Positions 32,814 through 44,249 of a DNA stretch of 64,000 nucleotides are shown piece after piece; position 1 is the first letter of the stretch; every line of letters starts with the position of its first letter. Location of the stretch: the NCBI GenBank assembly GCA_032622095.1, contig CP136064.1:261743863-261807862 (forward strand). The letters are read 5' to 3'. The notes beneath the pieces were generated by a model that searched no databases, had not been told where the DNA came from, and saw only the letters and a list, made by a program, of their open reading frames with translations. The translations under genes were made by a program, and so were the position numbers. Origin of the DNA: Siphonodentalium dalli. Taxonomy: Eukaryota; Mollusca; Scaphopoda; Gadilida; Siphonodentaliidae.

Positions 32814-33013
32814 CACAGGGGCATGTAACGCGCTCCGCTGTCCGCCCCCTTAAGCGATGCCCATATAAGCCGCTTCTATATACCCGCCTGCTTCACGTTA
32901 ATGGTAGGATGAATATTATCCTACCATTAACGTGACCAAGGCACGTATATAGAAGCGGCGTATATGGGCAGCGCAATGGGGGCAGACAGCGGATTACGTT
33001 GCAGACCCCTGTG
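32814..33013. mobile_element. 200-bp hAT-like palindromic MITE with 8-bp target duplication
   Basis: The element begins CACAGGGG (32,814) and ends CCCCTGTG (33,013) and is flanked by a perfect 8-bp direct repeat GTTTGAAT (32,806-32,813 and 33,014-33,021). The arms pair along almost the whole length: CCGCTGTC, GCCCATATA, GCCGCTTCTATATAC and CACGTTAATGGTAGGAT are all mirrored, around a short centre ATGAATATTATCC. An 8-bp duplication and a CAnnG terminus fit the hAT superfamily; the element has no transposase and needs one supplied in trans. Confidence 0.9.
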
Positions 33014-33024
33014 GTTTGAATATT

Positions 33025-33870
33025 TCACCAGATGGGCAATGTTAGGTACTACGCTAGTAACCTGGCTATTGGTGACTATATACGATTATGAATATATCAA
33101 TCCAAGTTCTAACATGGTATTTTAGTGTGATGTCAGACACAGACATTTCTCCGAGTGGTGTAGCAAATGTAGTACCTGGCTAGTACCCTGTACGGAACAT
33201 ACTAGGCTATAATTATTGTAATATTGAACTTAATGAGCAACTTGGTGGTTGCTCCATTACGTGTCACGTACGATCATATTACAAGTACACATTGGAACAT
33301 TGTATTATTCATTGGAAGGGCTGTACAGATAATGGTGTATAACGAACCAAAACCGGACGCTTTGGGTCGTATATGGACTATATCTGATTATGTGATGTCA
33401 CCAACTATTATCTAATACGACGCAGCCGTTTTGAATTTCGCGAGCGCTGTTGTCGCACAGTAGATCGGTTGGCATTAATGTCGTAATCGGAAAATCTTGT
33501 TACTTCGTCTTTCGATTACTGGTATTGCAAATGAAAATTATGAACATTGAATTACAATGTAAGTTCATTCGTAGCGTTAGTTTACCTTTTATTGAGAAAA
33601 TGAGACACAATAAATAACGACACTATAGTATCTACAGTCTACACGCATCGGATGAGTGAAAAGTGATAGAAATTCCTGATGTGAAATATAATAAGAATGT
33701 CATCACGAATTTACCATTCTACTGTGCGGAGATGTGCGGTGTGGTACTGTGCGAAACGAAATAACATATATTTAATAAGGAATTAATTGTTATCATAAGA
33801 CTATATAGTACATACATCCATGTGATAATCCATAAATATACTATGTTCTGGAATCGAAAGGAAACACATA
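33025..33870. other. Intergenic with a dispersed-repeat fragment
   Basis: 33,240-33,290 (GGTGGTTGCTCCATTACGTG, TCACGTACGATCATATTA) matches 19,500-19,540. The rest is AT-rich and without recognised features. Confidence 0.5.
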
Positions 33871-33873
33871 ATT

Positions 33874-34151
33874 ATGAACAAAGCAGAAGATACATTCAGG
33901 CGAACTCGGTCAATGGGGGAGTTACGCGATGACGTTGTTCGTCGATTTTCGTTGAAGTGGACACGGTGACACCTTTGAATGAAATGAACAGCTATGAAAT
34001 GGACTCGCTTCTCGGTAGAGTATCTCCGCCACAGTGCTCACCCAGCGTCAAGAAAAGAAACAAATTTGTTAAATTCATTAAAGATGTTCCCGTTCCCCTA
34101 TCGACAATGTATAACTATTTTCACTTTGATGTTGGTACTAGTAGTTTATAA
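33874..34151 (+). CDS. Possible exon-like coding stretch, unassigned
   Basis: ATG at 33,874 opens MNKAEDTFRRTRSMGELRDD then VVRRFSLKWTR before a stop; the final codons ACACGGTGACA contain a possible donor (ACACG, then GTGACA). A second frame (33,957-34,151) continues with MNSYEMDSLLGRVSPPQCSP then SVKKRNKFVKFIKDV. Codon choice and residue mix look more protein-like than the surroundings: Arg/Ser-rich blocks resemble phosphorylatable cytoplasmic linkers. I cannot name a family and there is no upstream acceptor with a good pyrimidine tract, so it may be chance or a pseudogene. Confidence 0.25.
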
Positions 34152-34159
34152 CCATGAAT

Positions 34160-34735
34160 AGTCGATCAAGACTACCCTGACGTACGACTTATTTGCCTAA
34201 TTTATACTCGAAATTACGATTGGGGTCCATTCATTCGACGAACCCAGGACATGTAGCCTTATGTGAATCTTATTTGGAGGGAATACCAGAGAATGTATAA
34301 ACTGATTTTGACAACAACAAAAAAAGTACAAAATAAAAGAAACCCCAGATACCCTCATATGAGTGGTTTTGCTTTTGTTCATTAATTACACCAGCGTATG
34401 ATCATATTATGCCAGGACGCAAATAGATCCGACGATTTTCAAATATTACCGTAGCAAACATTTAAAATCAAGAACATGTGGAATTCCAATGATCGTCCTT
34501 TATAAACACATGCATTTATAAAGATCCTGCATGCTTTCGGTACATACATAGTACACATGTCTGGCTGACTGTAGTTGTCCGCGAGACATGTACAATACTA
34601 CTATGATCAACCATACAGTCATAAATTGCTACTCATTTGAAATGCATGAAATTAAGTGCTCACAGTTTGCTAAAAGTCTGCCTATTCTAGGAACACGGGT
34701 CGTCAGGGGAATATTCGATATCACAATTAATATAT
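34160..34735. other. Intergenic, nothing recognised
   Basis: AT-rich; no supported feature. Confidence 0.5.
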
Positions 34736-34770
34736 AATTCATGGAACCATTTGCACAATTTATAGTCACC

Positions 34771-34850
34771 ACAAGCGCGAGAGCGCGTAGGTGCTTATAC
34801 TTTAGGCGCAGGGGAATGATGACGTCATTTAATTGTTCTATATTTTCTAT
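34771..34850 (+). repeat. Solo copy of the CRE-bearing minisatellite unit
   Basis: GGTGCTTATACTTTAGGCGC then GGGGAATGATGACGTCATTT then AATTGTTCTATAT aligns with the last unit of the 18.47-19.09 kb array and its right flank, and carries an intact TGACGTCA. Downstream sequence (CTTGACTTCCAGGCGGATTG, then GGAGATTGCA at 35,228-35,275) may correspond to GTGACTTCCGGTTAGCAACT and GGAGATTGCA at 19,148-19,180, so the unit belongs to a longer dispersed element. Confidence 0.65.
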
Positions 34851-35299
34851 AGCGATGGCAAACTCCATACAGCGCCATCTACATTATCACTGCGATATAG
34901 CACTGCCACAAGGATGGTACTTTGCAGACGATAAATCTATTTTCACATATCGTCGCGGAACTGTATTTAGTCACCTATTATCTTGTTTTGACCTCCAAAT
35001 TTGTTTTAAAGTTTGCAATAATGGTAATTCTTTCGGTATTGATAAGAACAATATGCACTGAGCCAGACATAGACAATTTTAATCCTAAAACATAAGAACT
35101 AAAAACACGTAAGAAATCCTTACCTATTAATGTCCTTATGGCAGTGGTATCTCAGCGGAGCGATGGGAAATAACTCTGCCTGGAGTTTGTAGCGATGGGC
35201 CAATTTTATTTTGTTGCGAAATTAACACTTGACTTCCAGGCGGATTGTGAAGGGAGATAACATATGGAGATTGCAGATCTTTTTTTTAGTGATCTCTCT

Positions 35300-36140
35300 C
35301 AGGCTCAGATAAACAATCAATTCATAGATTATAATCGAGGATTAATAACAGCCTTCCTCATCTGATAACATGACATTCGATTAAATATTACCATGGCACA
35401 TTATGGGATTTGCCCTCTCGACTGTAAACAAAAATGTTTAAATTTATAAACTAAACAATTATGAATGTGTTCAATCATACATGACCCAACCCGGACACAC
35501 ATACCAAATTTCATTCACATCCACTAAGAAACAAAGAAGAAAACGTGACATAACACCTCGTGTACACCTTTTAGTTAGAGCCGCCATCGGCTTTATAGTG
35601 TGTCCCACGTTTTTTTCCACTTGAAGTTCAAGGCCAGCGGACGTGGCATGAAAACTCAAAGAGTGTTCGATCTGTTTCATGAAATTTGCAGAAATTAATG
35701 TAATTGGAACGTTTTTATTTATTTTATGGATGATTATGCACGTATATGCAGACCAATGTATCCATTCAGTGTTAAGTTGACCGGTATACAAATGTATGGC
35801 ATCATGTGTGTTTGTGACATGATTCTAACTTCTTGGACTATGGACCGTGACTGGAGGTATAGTTGAATTTGTTATCTAATCAAAGGTTACACGGGTATTT
35901 ACTTATCATTAATTTAATTATTATTTCATTAGCCCTGAAAAAGATTTATTTCTGTTTTCAACATCAATCATATCGGTTTTCTTCCAGTTAATAGTAAAAT
36001 TCAGTTCACATTCCTGCAGATATCTTTCGGTTGGTTCAACCATTATCTATCTTATTAATTTCCAGTACAAAAACTCCAAATGTGATCGCAGTAGTTCTCA
36101 GGTGGAATGACAGATTCTCAATGGAAATGTATTCAAATTA
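35300..36140. other. Intergenic, possible worn RT fragment
   Basis: Minus-strand codons at about 36,055-35,935 read YLQECELNFTINWKKTDM, which faintly resembles the K-T segment after RT motif C in LINEs, but it is too short to support. The 106-codon minus frame at 35,791-35,471 has no motif. Confidence 0.25.
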
Positions 36141-36445
36141 GACAGCTGGGTGAGAAATAAGGTAATTCTCCTAAGAAATAAATTTCTATCCTAAATTTCT
36201 CAGGATGTTTAATAGAATAGGGTAGAAATCTGACTTAGAGCCTTAGAGGATTCTGGCCACATTCTGATCAGAATATCTCAGGAATAATTCTAAGTCAGAT
36301 TTCTCACATGAGAATATGGTAGAATAGGGTAGAAATGTCTAAATCAGATTTCAATGGTGATACTATGATTATCTGGCACGTGTGGCAGAGAAATCTGATC
36401 TGATGTGCGCTGGATAATTTGCGCCAATTTTAAACCAACAATTAC

Positions 36446-37326
36446 TTGAGATATAGTTTTGAATTTTTGATTGTGAAATATACTCAACAATCAACCAACA
36501 GACTAGTGATCTGTGTCCCATGTTCCTACATTGCCCGGATAGTCAAGATTTAAATTGAGCATATGTTTCGATTCACTTTTTCACTATAGTATAATAGCGA
36601 TAGCGCGGAATCTCGTCAGGGAATAGCGTGTTAAATATCTTGGCATAATATATGCCTAGTTTAAATGTGATTGGCCTGATTTGTTGAGGTCTGTAGTGCC
36701 ATTACTGTAGCACCATTACTGTGGTAGTGCCCAGTATGTGCTAATTTTATAGCTCGGCGTATTATATGCAACTTTAATGAGCATTTCTGAGCACGGAATG
36801 TTAGTGATTCCATTGTGCTGCTTGTTTTATTAGAGCAGTCGATCGTATCACGTCCAAGTTTTGCACTTTGAGTCAGTGATGTAAGCATTAATTATTTTAT
36901 ATTTGCATATTATATGCAAGCTAGAACAGCTTGACCTGCCGATATAGGCAGCGCTTACTAGGGTGGATACATTAAGTGTGAAAAATAATGATGAATGCTC
37001 CGGCATTTATGCATTGAGTACGACCAAACTGGCTAGAACCAGATAGATCCGGTCTCAATTAATGAGCAATTCGCACGTGCGCGGCATGATGTCGTCTGAA
37101 GCTTTGGTTTTGCGAGGTTTGATACCGCTGCTGTCCGAGCGAATAACTAATCATGTATTCGCGATTTGCTTCAATGGTGTGATCTCATTATGGTATAAAT
37201 GTTGTGACAGTATAAATCGGCGCGTTTGTTTTAATTCAGCGCCCATCAATGTTACGATTCTGGAATTTCTTCGGGTGCCACTCAGTTACATAACGTAATC
37301 TGTTATGGCTCCTCTCCTTTGCGAGG
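36446..37326 (+). repeat. Dispersed repeat family X, copy B
   Basis: Aligns with 21,395-22,316 (copy A) by the shared landmarks ATATACTCAACAATCAACC, TTAAATTGAGCATATGTTTC, GGCATAATATATGCC, TTGGCCTGATTT, ATTTGCATATTATATGCAA, TTAAGTGTGAAAA and CGTAATCTGTTATGGC. It is more diverged in the middle, with several indels. There is no long ORF. Confidence 0.7.
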
Positions 37327-37379
37327 GACGTATGGCATTTATATGGCTGAATATAATTAACCATATGGTTCCGAACAGG

Positions 37380-37653
37380 GTACTGGCTTATTGCTAGTGT
37401 CCGAGTTCAAACAATTATTTTGTTTGTATGTCAAGCGTTTTTTTGACAAAATTTCACCCAATTTTTGGGTACACTTAAAGACGAGTAGTGGCGATTCATT
37501 GAATTCTTCGTTCATCGAGGTTTCATTATCGATAATGCCCCAATTATCCTTTAGGATTTTGTCAATTCTGTTTCTAAGATCAGGGACACCATAAGCAGAA
37601 AATATAAATGGGCAAAACAGCATAAGAGCACTTTCTGAGGTCCCATTTACCAC
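37380..37653 (-). pseudogene. Reverse-transcriptase-associated fragment (LINE or Penelope-like)
   Basis: The 98-codon minus frame reads LRNRIDKILKDNWGIIDN, then FNESPLLVFKCTQKLGEILS and KKRL. The pattern I-x-K/R-x-W-x-x-L/I-x-x-D ... F-x-x-x-P-L/P-x-x-x-F/Y-K/R-x-x-x-x-L-x-x-x-L-x-x-x-x-L is typical of the region after RT in Penelope-like and some LINE-type elements (usually followed by Cys-rich and GIY-YIG parts, not seen here). It is a short remnant. Confidence 0.45.
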
Positions 37654-37929
37654 AACTAGCTCGGCCAGGATATTTTAAGCCGAAATATTTCTACCCTATT
37701 TTCAGAAGAAACATTTCTACCCTATTCTCATAGATTTCGCATGAGAAATACATTATTTTTCACAGGAGAACACATGTGAAAATATGAGAAAACATGTTAG
37801 GTTAAAGTTCCACCCACCTCATTTGCATCTTAAAAAACTACTGTGAAACTCACGGTAGACAACATGAGTTTCACAGGAGAATCTCATTCGAAATTAAGGT
37901 AGGGAAATTTGGTAAGGGAACAAACCTGA

Positions 37930-38960
37930 TTATAGTACAGTGCCTGAAAAGTGTAATATGTGCAGTGTGCATACACATATTCTCAAAATAAAAGTTCCCT
38001 TCAACGCAGTCCTCATCCACTTACAACGTGATCGTAACGTCAACGAAACTCGGCTGTTTTTGACGGTGCGTTGTGACCACGTTGCAAACGGCTAAGGAAC
38101 TCATTCAAATAAATGCACTGATTTGGGAATCAATGCAGTAGCATCGAATTTCCGATCACTACGTCAAGAAGGGTCGTGGTCGATTCGGTCCAGGGCTGGT
38201 TCGGCCGGGCTTGTTCGGCCCATGGTTTGGGCCGAATAGTTTCACCTAAACATTTGGATGTTTATATATATTTTTCTTTTGTATGTTATTTTATTTTTAT
38301 AATAAAGCATTTAATATTTTGATTAAAGTGTATAAAAGGGTAGCATTGCTCTAGTTTATATTATATATCTTGATCTTATGATTTGATTTCATATTCTTAC
38401 CTATGATTTATATGCAAAAGAGGTGATAATAAAGAGCTCTAGCCTTAGCCGCCGCATACAAACCTCCAACAACAACAACAACAGCAACAACAACATCAGA
38501 AAACAGAAAAAAAAGAAAGCAAAGAAAAAAATTCATAATATCATTCTCATCCATGCTACATCATTTCATGATTATGTTTTACCATGTCATGTATTCTAAA
38601 TAAATTTAAAAGTGGGTTGTATGGAAGTGGCTCCGCCCCTTTCCAAATCCTCCCGGGTTAAATCCCAAACCCCATATAATAAAATAAACAAATACAAAAA
38701 ATAGGCTTACATCCAGCAGTTCCTAGCTTTGCCATTCCTGCCCGCAAGCCACACCATACCAACGTACACCAGCTTAGCCACCAGAGCCAGAACCGACCAA
38801 CTGAAGGAATTCGTCGAGTACATTGGGAATCAGTGGATGCGAAATAGCTGCATAGTAATTAGCGAATGGTGCATATTTGACCACCAAGTCAGAACTAACA
38901 ACCACATCACAGGTGAGAATCACTATCCATTTAAAGAACAAATGTTAGACATACACAAGG
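37930..38960. other. Intergenic, nothing recognised
   Basis: Contains a GC-rich spot (38,170-38,235, GGTTCGGCCGGGCTTGTTCG) and a CAA-rich tract (38,465-38,500). No gene. Confidence 0.45.
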
Positions 38961-38962
38961 CG

Positions 38963-39150
38963 AAATTGAAATAAATATTTTAATTGAACTACAAAAGTAC
39001 AAACAAATTTAATGAAATTTCTTCTTCACCATATTTTAATTGAACTACAACAGTACAAACAAATTTAATGAAATTTATTTTTCTTCACCATATTTTAATT
39101 GAACTACAACGGTACAAACAAATTTAATGAAATTTCTTCTTCCTCACAGC
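38963..39150 (+). repeat. Three tandem copies of a 63-67 bp unit
   Basis: ATATTTTAATTGAACTACAA, then RGTACAAACAAATTTAATGA, then AATTTCTTCTTCACC occurs three times in a row (starts about 38,976, 39,032 and 39,092), with a few base changes. No function recognised. Confidence 0.9.
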
Positions 39151-39154
39151 TTGG

Positions 39155-40785
39155 CACAGACGGCTTAACATGAAGGGGGGCAAATTGTCGTTTTAACCTC
39201 TCATTCAAGTTATCCAAAAAGAATCTGCACACATCGACGTAGCGGTCATACAAGGTTAGAAAGATATGGGCCAGACCCCTGGACCTATTTCAACCAAATT
39301 GATGTGGCGACTCGCGATATCCCGGCGGATGTTATTTGTGTTCTTCAAAATTTCGATTTAAATGGACATGGCTAACTCGCGCTGCCAAATTATGTATATG
39401 TAATTTGGAAAGCTGATAGGCTGACAAATACATATTGTGGCGATATATGTAATCCAAACTCTGAATGCTTCAATTTGCCGCGGAAAAATGATTGTCGGCG
39501 ATTCGCCGCGATTTCTCGCTTTAAAAGTCATTCATTTTCCCTAGCACATAAGTGATATCAATGAAAATTTGACATATTTGGATGATCTCTCCATTTTGGC
39601 AGCCATATCGGTCGCCAACTTGAACAAAGATGTAATATTTTCACTATAATCATGTGGCATTTCACATATTTAGAACCGTTTTACATTACATGTATCTTCA
39701 ACTAATTCGGTTATTTATTGCTTAACACTTGACTAGAATCACATAATTTAATTTTGGTTATCTTTCATAGCACATTTTGAATTCACATTTTATACATGTA
39801 GCTATTTGGCAGGAATTAGATCCGAAATGTGACATATTATGTTGTTACCCTCCTCCCTATTTTCCACCCTTCTGATTGGCCCATGTCCTGTCACGTGCCG
39901 GGTGACAAATCACATTGTCGCCTGCTGAGCCGGGAGACATTGTTTTTGTCGCCCGCTTGATGTTATATTGCAAGAATATCTCCAAACACACACTGCAGTA
40001 ACTCATCTATTTCACATCACTACGTCGTACTAAAATCATAGTTCTTATATACCCCACGGATTCGCAAAACACACCAGTTGTGGTGTTTGCTAATTTGCAT
40101 ATATTTAGTGAACACTAATATTCGAACTTTTAAGTTTCAAGCGTTATTATGTACTTTTAATATCGAAACATCTCGGTGATTAAATATGTTCATGTCGACA
40201 TTTATGGTGCAAGATTGAAAGAGTGGATCCCTTGAGGTTGGTTGGTTATAAATGTTTGCTGGTAGACAACGTAATGCATACGTTTGTCGCGAATGAATGG
40301 TACTGTAAGCATATCCATGTTATCAGACCGCTCCGCGATGTCGGCACTGTGATCATAGAAGTATTTTTGTGTGAGGATCGCCATGTACTTGAGAGCACTG
40401 ACACATATGAATGTACATTGATGAAATTGACAACTTCCCAATAGCTTTCGGGGAAGACCGTTATGAAATGAACATCGCGAGTAAATTCCGCTCACAATTT
40501 AAGACGACATTGACTATGCCACATTTCAGAAGGCGATAACATACCTATATAGCTTATTGGTTTACATTGCATGGACCGATATTGACGATTTAACCACCAA
40601 AATGATCGTAACTAAACGCTGATTAGCAAACGCTTGACTATCTTTATGGAACATAAATCCTATAGGACGATAAGTAGTTACTGAAAATATACATAATCGG
40701 GAAAGAAATTTAAGCACTCACTCGTGACTCAGTGCAACATCGTGCGTGTAGATGGCAAGGATTTTTTCTGTGGTATAATCGGATA
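39155..40785. other. Intergenic; contains a relative of the 40.8-kb hairpin
   Basis: 39,896-39,960 (GTGCCGGGTGACAAATCACA, TTGTCGCCTGCTGAGCCGGG, AGACATTG) shares GGGTGACAAATC and CGGGAGACAT with the foldback at 40,791-40,941. No coding feature was recognised; overlapping ORFs at 40,202-40,495 are unsupported. Confidence 0.45.
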
Positions 40786-40790
40786 ACAAA

Positions 40791-40941
40791 ACAGTTGTTG
40801 CCCTTCTTCTCGGGAGACATCGAGATTTGTCACCCGCTCGAGAACGGAATGTCTCCCTCGGAGCTGCGCTCCTCGGGAGACATTCCGTTCTCGAGCGGGT
40901 GACAAATCTCAATGTCTCCGTCGACAGCGGGCGACAACTGT
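40791..40941. mobile_element. Foldback hairpin, about 65-bp arms
   Basis: ACAGTTGTTGCCC ... GGGAGACATCGAGATTTGTC, ACCCGCTCGAGAACGGAATG, TCTCCC is mirrored as GGGAGACATTCCGTTCTCGA, GCGGGTGACAAATCTCAATG, TCTCC ... GGGCGACAACTGT around a loop TCGGAGCTGCGCTCCTC. A diverged relative at 39.9 kb indicates a mobile family. No target-site duplication is clear. Confidence 0.8.
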
Positions 40942-40944
40942 ATA

Positions 40945-41912
40945 TTATCGAAATGGTTGAACACTAGAATTTATTCAAATTTAGGTCACTATTAGCTGCA
41001 TTTCAAGCACCATATAATGATTCAAGAGGATAGTGGGAAAATTCATCAATTTTCGGGCCATCTTGGTATATTTTGGCCACTTTTTATGTCAGGTGGCAGT
41101 ATGGTGTATTAGTTTCACATCAGCAGTGAGCTATTCAATTTTCTATTATAAATTAACTAGTAGCTATTAATCACACTGACTCAGTGCATACTCTGAAATT
41201 ATGGATGGCGGCCATATTGATGACGTCATAAAGCCACTCAGTCGCGACCCCCTGGTGTCTAACATGTGTTTCATGGTACCTAATATATCAAGCAACGTCA
41301 TTAGCATAGTCGCTATATTCCTTCACAAAATGTAAACTGGGGTACATCTGCAAATAGCGTTGCTGTTATAGAGATCAATTTACATTTTGGAATGCATTTT
41401 GACAATTCAAGATTGCGAGAGCTACGTTTGTTGAGATTTCTATTAAAATCACCCATGAAAATCACTTGCCCAAGGACCGAGTAAATAATGCGATGGTCAT
41501 TTAGCTTCTGCGTGTATTCTTTGTAAAAGGTGTTTGCGTAGTTCGTAGATGGGACGTAGACCTGGAATATATACCAAAATCTGAACTTTTAAATTGGATA
41601 CCACATATCCTGTCATCTTTTAAATCGAGAACTGTGATGCAATCATTGTGTTTTGCTTTCCACATTATCAATACTCCCCATTTGAATCGACCTCGTTGGT
41701 AAACGTTGCGAGTAATCGCATACCACGTGATAACTGTAATTAAGAGTTTATCGTATTGATGATATGAGTATTATGATCGTGTAGCCAGAGCTCCGATACT
41801 CCACATATGTCTTTATCAAGTTCTCCAAAAAAATTATCACTCGGATACAAAGCACTGGAACAAAAACCAATACAGTTCCATGTTCAGAAATTCAACATTT
41901 TGAGTTACAACA
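40945..41912. other. Intergenic, possible endonuclease relic on the minus strand
   Basis: Minus-strand sequence near 41,400-41,480 contains a possible GDFNRN-like string (from TTAAAATCACCCATGAAAAT) and LGTSTTNTF-like codons, which could be a heavily worn APE endonuclease, but the frame is broken throughout. No other feature. Confidence 0.3.
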
Positions 41913-41920
41913 TGTATAGT

Positions 41921-43418
41921 CAGGGGGGGGGGTCGGAAAAAATATCCAGGCACGTATGATCATTTTTATTTTTTCCGGCCACAGGGGACCCACCCACCCA
42001 ATTTCTTCCGTTTCCGGCCTTTTTTTCCAGGCAATTTTGGACACCCACCCTTTTTTTCCGTTTCAGGAAGTTTTTTCCGGTCAGTTTTGGACACCCACCC
42101 CCCTTAAATTTGAGAAAAATTATCAATTGAGCAACCAAATGATTATCCTGCATTATCATAATTTATTGCGCTATATTTGAATAGAACAGTGCATAATGAG
42201 ATAACTATACTATTTGAATTTATCATATAAGTGTCATTAATCAAGAAATGTGTCAACATAATCACATTTCTAGGGATATATAGGCAGAGTGCCCAGAGTG
42301 CCAAGGTTTTTATTAACATTCATTTTCATAATATATAGTCACATAATCTAGTCACATAATCACATTTGAGTATTCTACAGAATACATGGTACCGGTACAA
42401 CAAATTTAAGATTATTTGATATTTTGATATTTGCTATGTGATTTACAGTATTTAAATGCCCTAATTAATCGACTCCATAACCACACCAGAATAATGGGTA
42501 ATTTAATTTTAATTTCTGACTAAATCCTGAAAAATTACCCATTATTCTGCTGTGGTTATGGAGTCGTTTAATTAGGGCATTACTGTATTGCTGGAATCAA
42601 ATTGTTTATCAAAACATGTGGAAATACAACTGTTCATCCAGTTCATCCCAGTTTGAAGAATAATGCTAATACCAAACATAACCATGATATATACATGCGT
42701 GACTCTTCTTGGGGCATCTCAGAAACCAGAACTGAGGAAAAATGTTATAGCGTGTAATGGCAGGCTGGTAGCCACTGCCTGAAGTAATAGGCTTCGTAAT
42801 AATTGGGAATAATATGGATGGATAGTCCAATTTCACTTCTTTTTTGCTCACGATATCAGTGACGATAAAATCTTCGTTACTGTGATTAACATTACAAGCT
42901 GATCCACATTAACATGGAAAACAATGTGAAATTGTTCAAGCTGGCCCGGCTGGCCTTCAATTTATTTGTTAAGATTTTGTTTTACGTTGTCAAAAGTCTA
43001 TTTTATTCCATTATTTATTATATCTTTATTTCCAAGTCACATATGGTCAAGTGTGCTTTCATTTTATTGCTTATTTTCAGCTGAGTTCTGCATAGTTATT
43101 CTTATTTTGTTGTATCAGTAGATGGAATCCTGATTAAATTTTATTTTTCCAATAGCGCAGTGTCTAGTTCTATCAAGTTGAATTTGGGTTATTGTTGGCC
43201 ATTGTGCAACTGATCCAACTTCTGATAACCTCTATATGTAGTATAGCATTAGTATTAACTATATATGACCTGTTTCTGTTCAAAACACATCAAAATAAGA
43301 CTCAATAGCAGGAATGGAAAAAAAATTTGGCATATGGAAAAAACCTGTTTTTTGGACCCAAGAGACACCCACCCACCCCATCATACGTGCCTGGAATTTT
43401 TTTCCGACCCCCCTCCTG
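41921..43418. mobile_element. 1.5-kb hAT-like nonautonomous element
   Basis: The left end CAGGGGGGGGGGTCGGAAAA, AATATCCAGGCACGTATGAT pairs with the right end ATCATACGTGCCTGGAATTT, TTTTCCGACCCCCCTCCTG. GTATAGT directly flanks both sides (41,914-41,920 and 43,419-43,425). CAGGGG/CCCCTG termini with a 7-8 bp duplication fit hAT. The left end is followed by further CCACCC/TTTTTTCCG repeats (41,950-42,110). There is no transposase ORF, and the interior includes another hairpin (42,444-42,588). Confidence 0.8.
42444..42588. mobile_element. Foldback hairpin inside the hAT-like element
   Basis: TACAGTATTTAAATGCCCTA, ATTAATCGACTCCATAACCA, CACCAGAATAATGGGTAATT is mirrored by AATTACCCATTATTCTGCTG, TGGTTATGGAGTCGTTTAAT, TAGGGCATTACTGTA. 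The centre is AT-rich (42,505-42,530). This is probably a later MITE insertion; no target-site duplication was recognised. Confidence 0.75.
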
Positions 43419-43429
43419 GTATAGTTGGA

Positions 43430-44150
43430 AGATTTTGGTTGGCATCCACTTCGCTCAATTGGTTTAGCTGGGCGGCGAATAATTACGGCGAATATAATAG
43501 AATATTTGTGTTCATGCATACTCCCTACTGTAGTGTTATGCTATTATTTAGGCTCTCCTGAGGCATTCTATAACCGCACACATTAGGACACCACCATGTG
43601 TTGTTGAATTAAATAATTTTTGAATTTCACTATATATTGTGTATTATCTTGCACATAATAATCACTAAAAAATCCTCATGCATCGCACACTATATACTAT
43701 ATATGTAGTAATATATTGTACTTATGCACATACTCTGTAATATTTAACATGATGAAGAGTAATTGAATTGAATTGAAATTTGAATAGTTTGTTGTTTATA
43801 TTCCAAAACATAATAGCAGCGAAACGCCAGTAAATAGTGTACTGCATGTACGGGTTCGGTGATTGATCATAAACGATACCCTAACATGTTTCAAATCCAG
43901 AAGACATCGACACGTGTATTCTGAAATGTTCTATCTCCCAAAACTCTATTGTGTGAGAAATTGAGTTGGAATATTTTAATCACCCGTCCCAGCCCGTTCT
44001 CACATAATTATTCGGAAATACAAAGGGCGAAGTATAAATAATTGACACCAGCTTTTGTTTTTATTGAACAAATCTGGCAATGTTCATAAAAATGGTGAGG
44101 TTGTGGGGAAATTCTCTATTTTATGTTTCGAGATAGAATATTTTATTAAC
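43430..44150. other. Intergenic, nothing recognised
   Basis: AT-rich with no supported gene or repeat. Confidence 0.5.
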
Positions 44151-44249
44151 AAAAACGACTTTATGTCCATGTTTAAATGGACATGGAACATTTGAGCACG
44201 TGACGAGAACACACTCACAAAATGTTTCGCTGTAAAGTAACGCTAATGG

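Larger units (their letters stand above)
36140..37930. mobile_element. Possible composite element bounded by inverted AGAAAT-type repeats
   Basis: The left region (36,200-36,350) has AATAGGGTAGAAAT twice, with TCTGACTTAGA/TCTAAGTCAGA; the right region (37,680-37,735) has the reverse complement ATTTCTACCCTATT twice. Between them lie repeat X copy B and an RT-like fragment. The inverted arrangement suggests subterminal repeats of one element of about 1.7 kb, but exact ends and a target-site duplication were not found. Confidence 0.35.
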
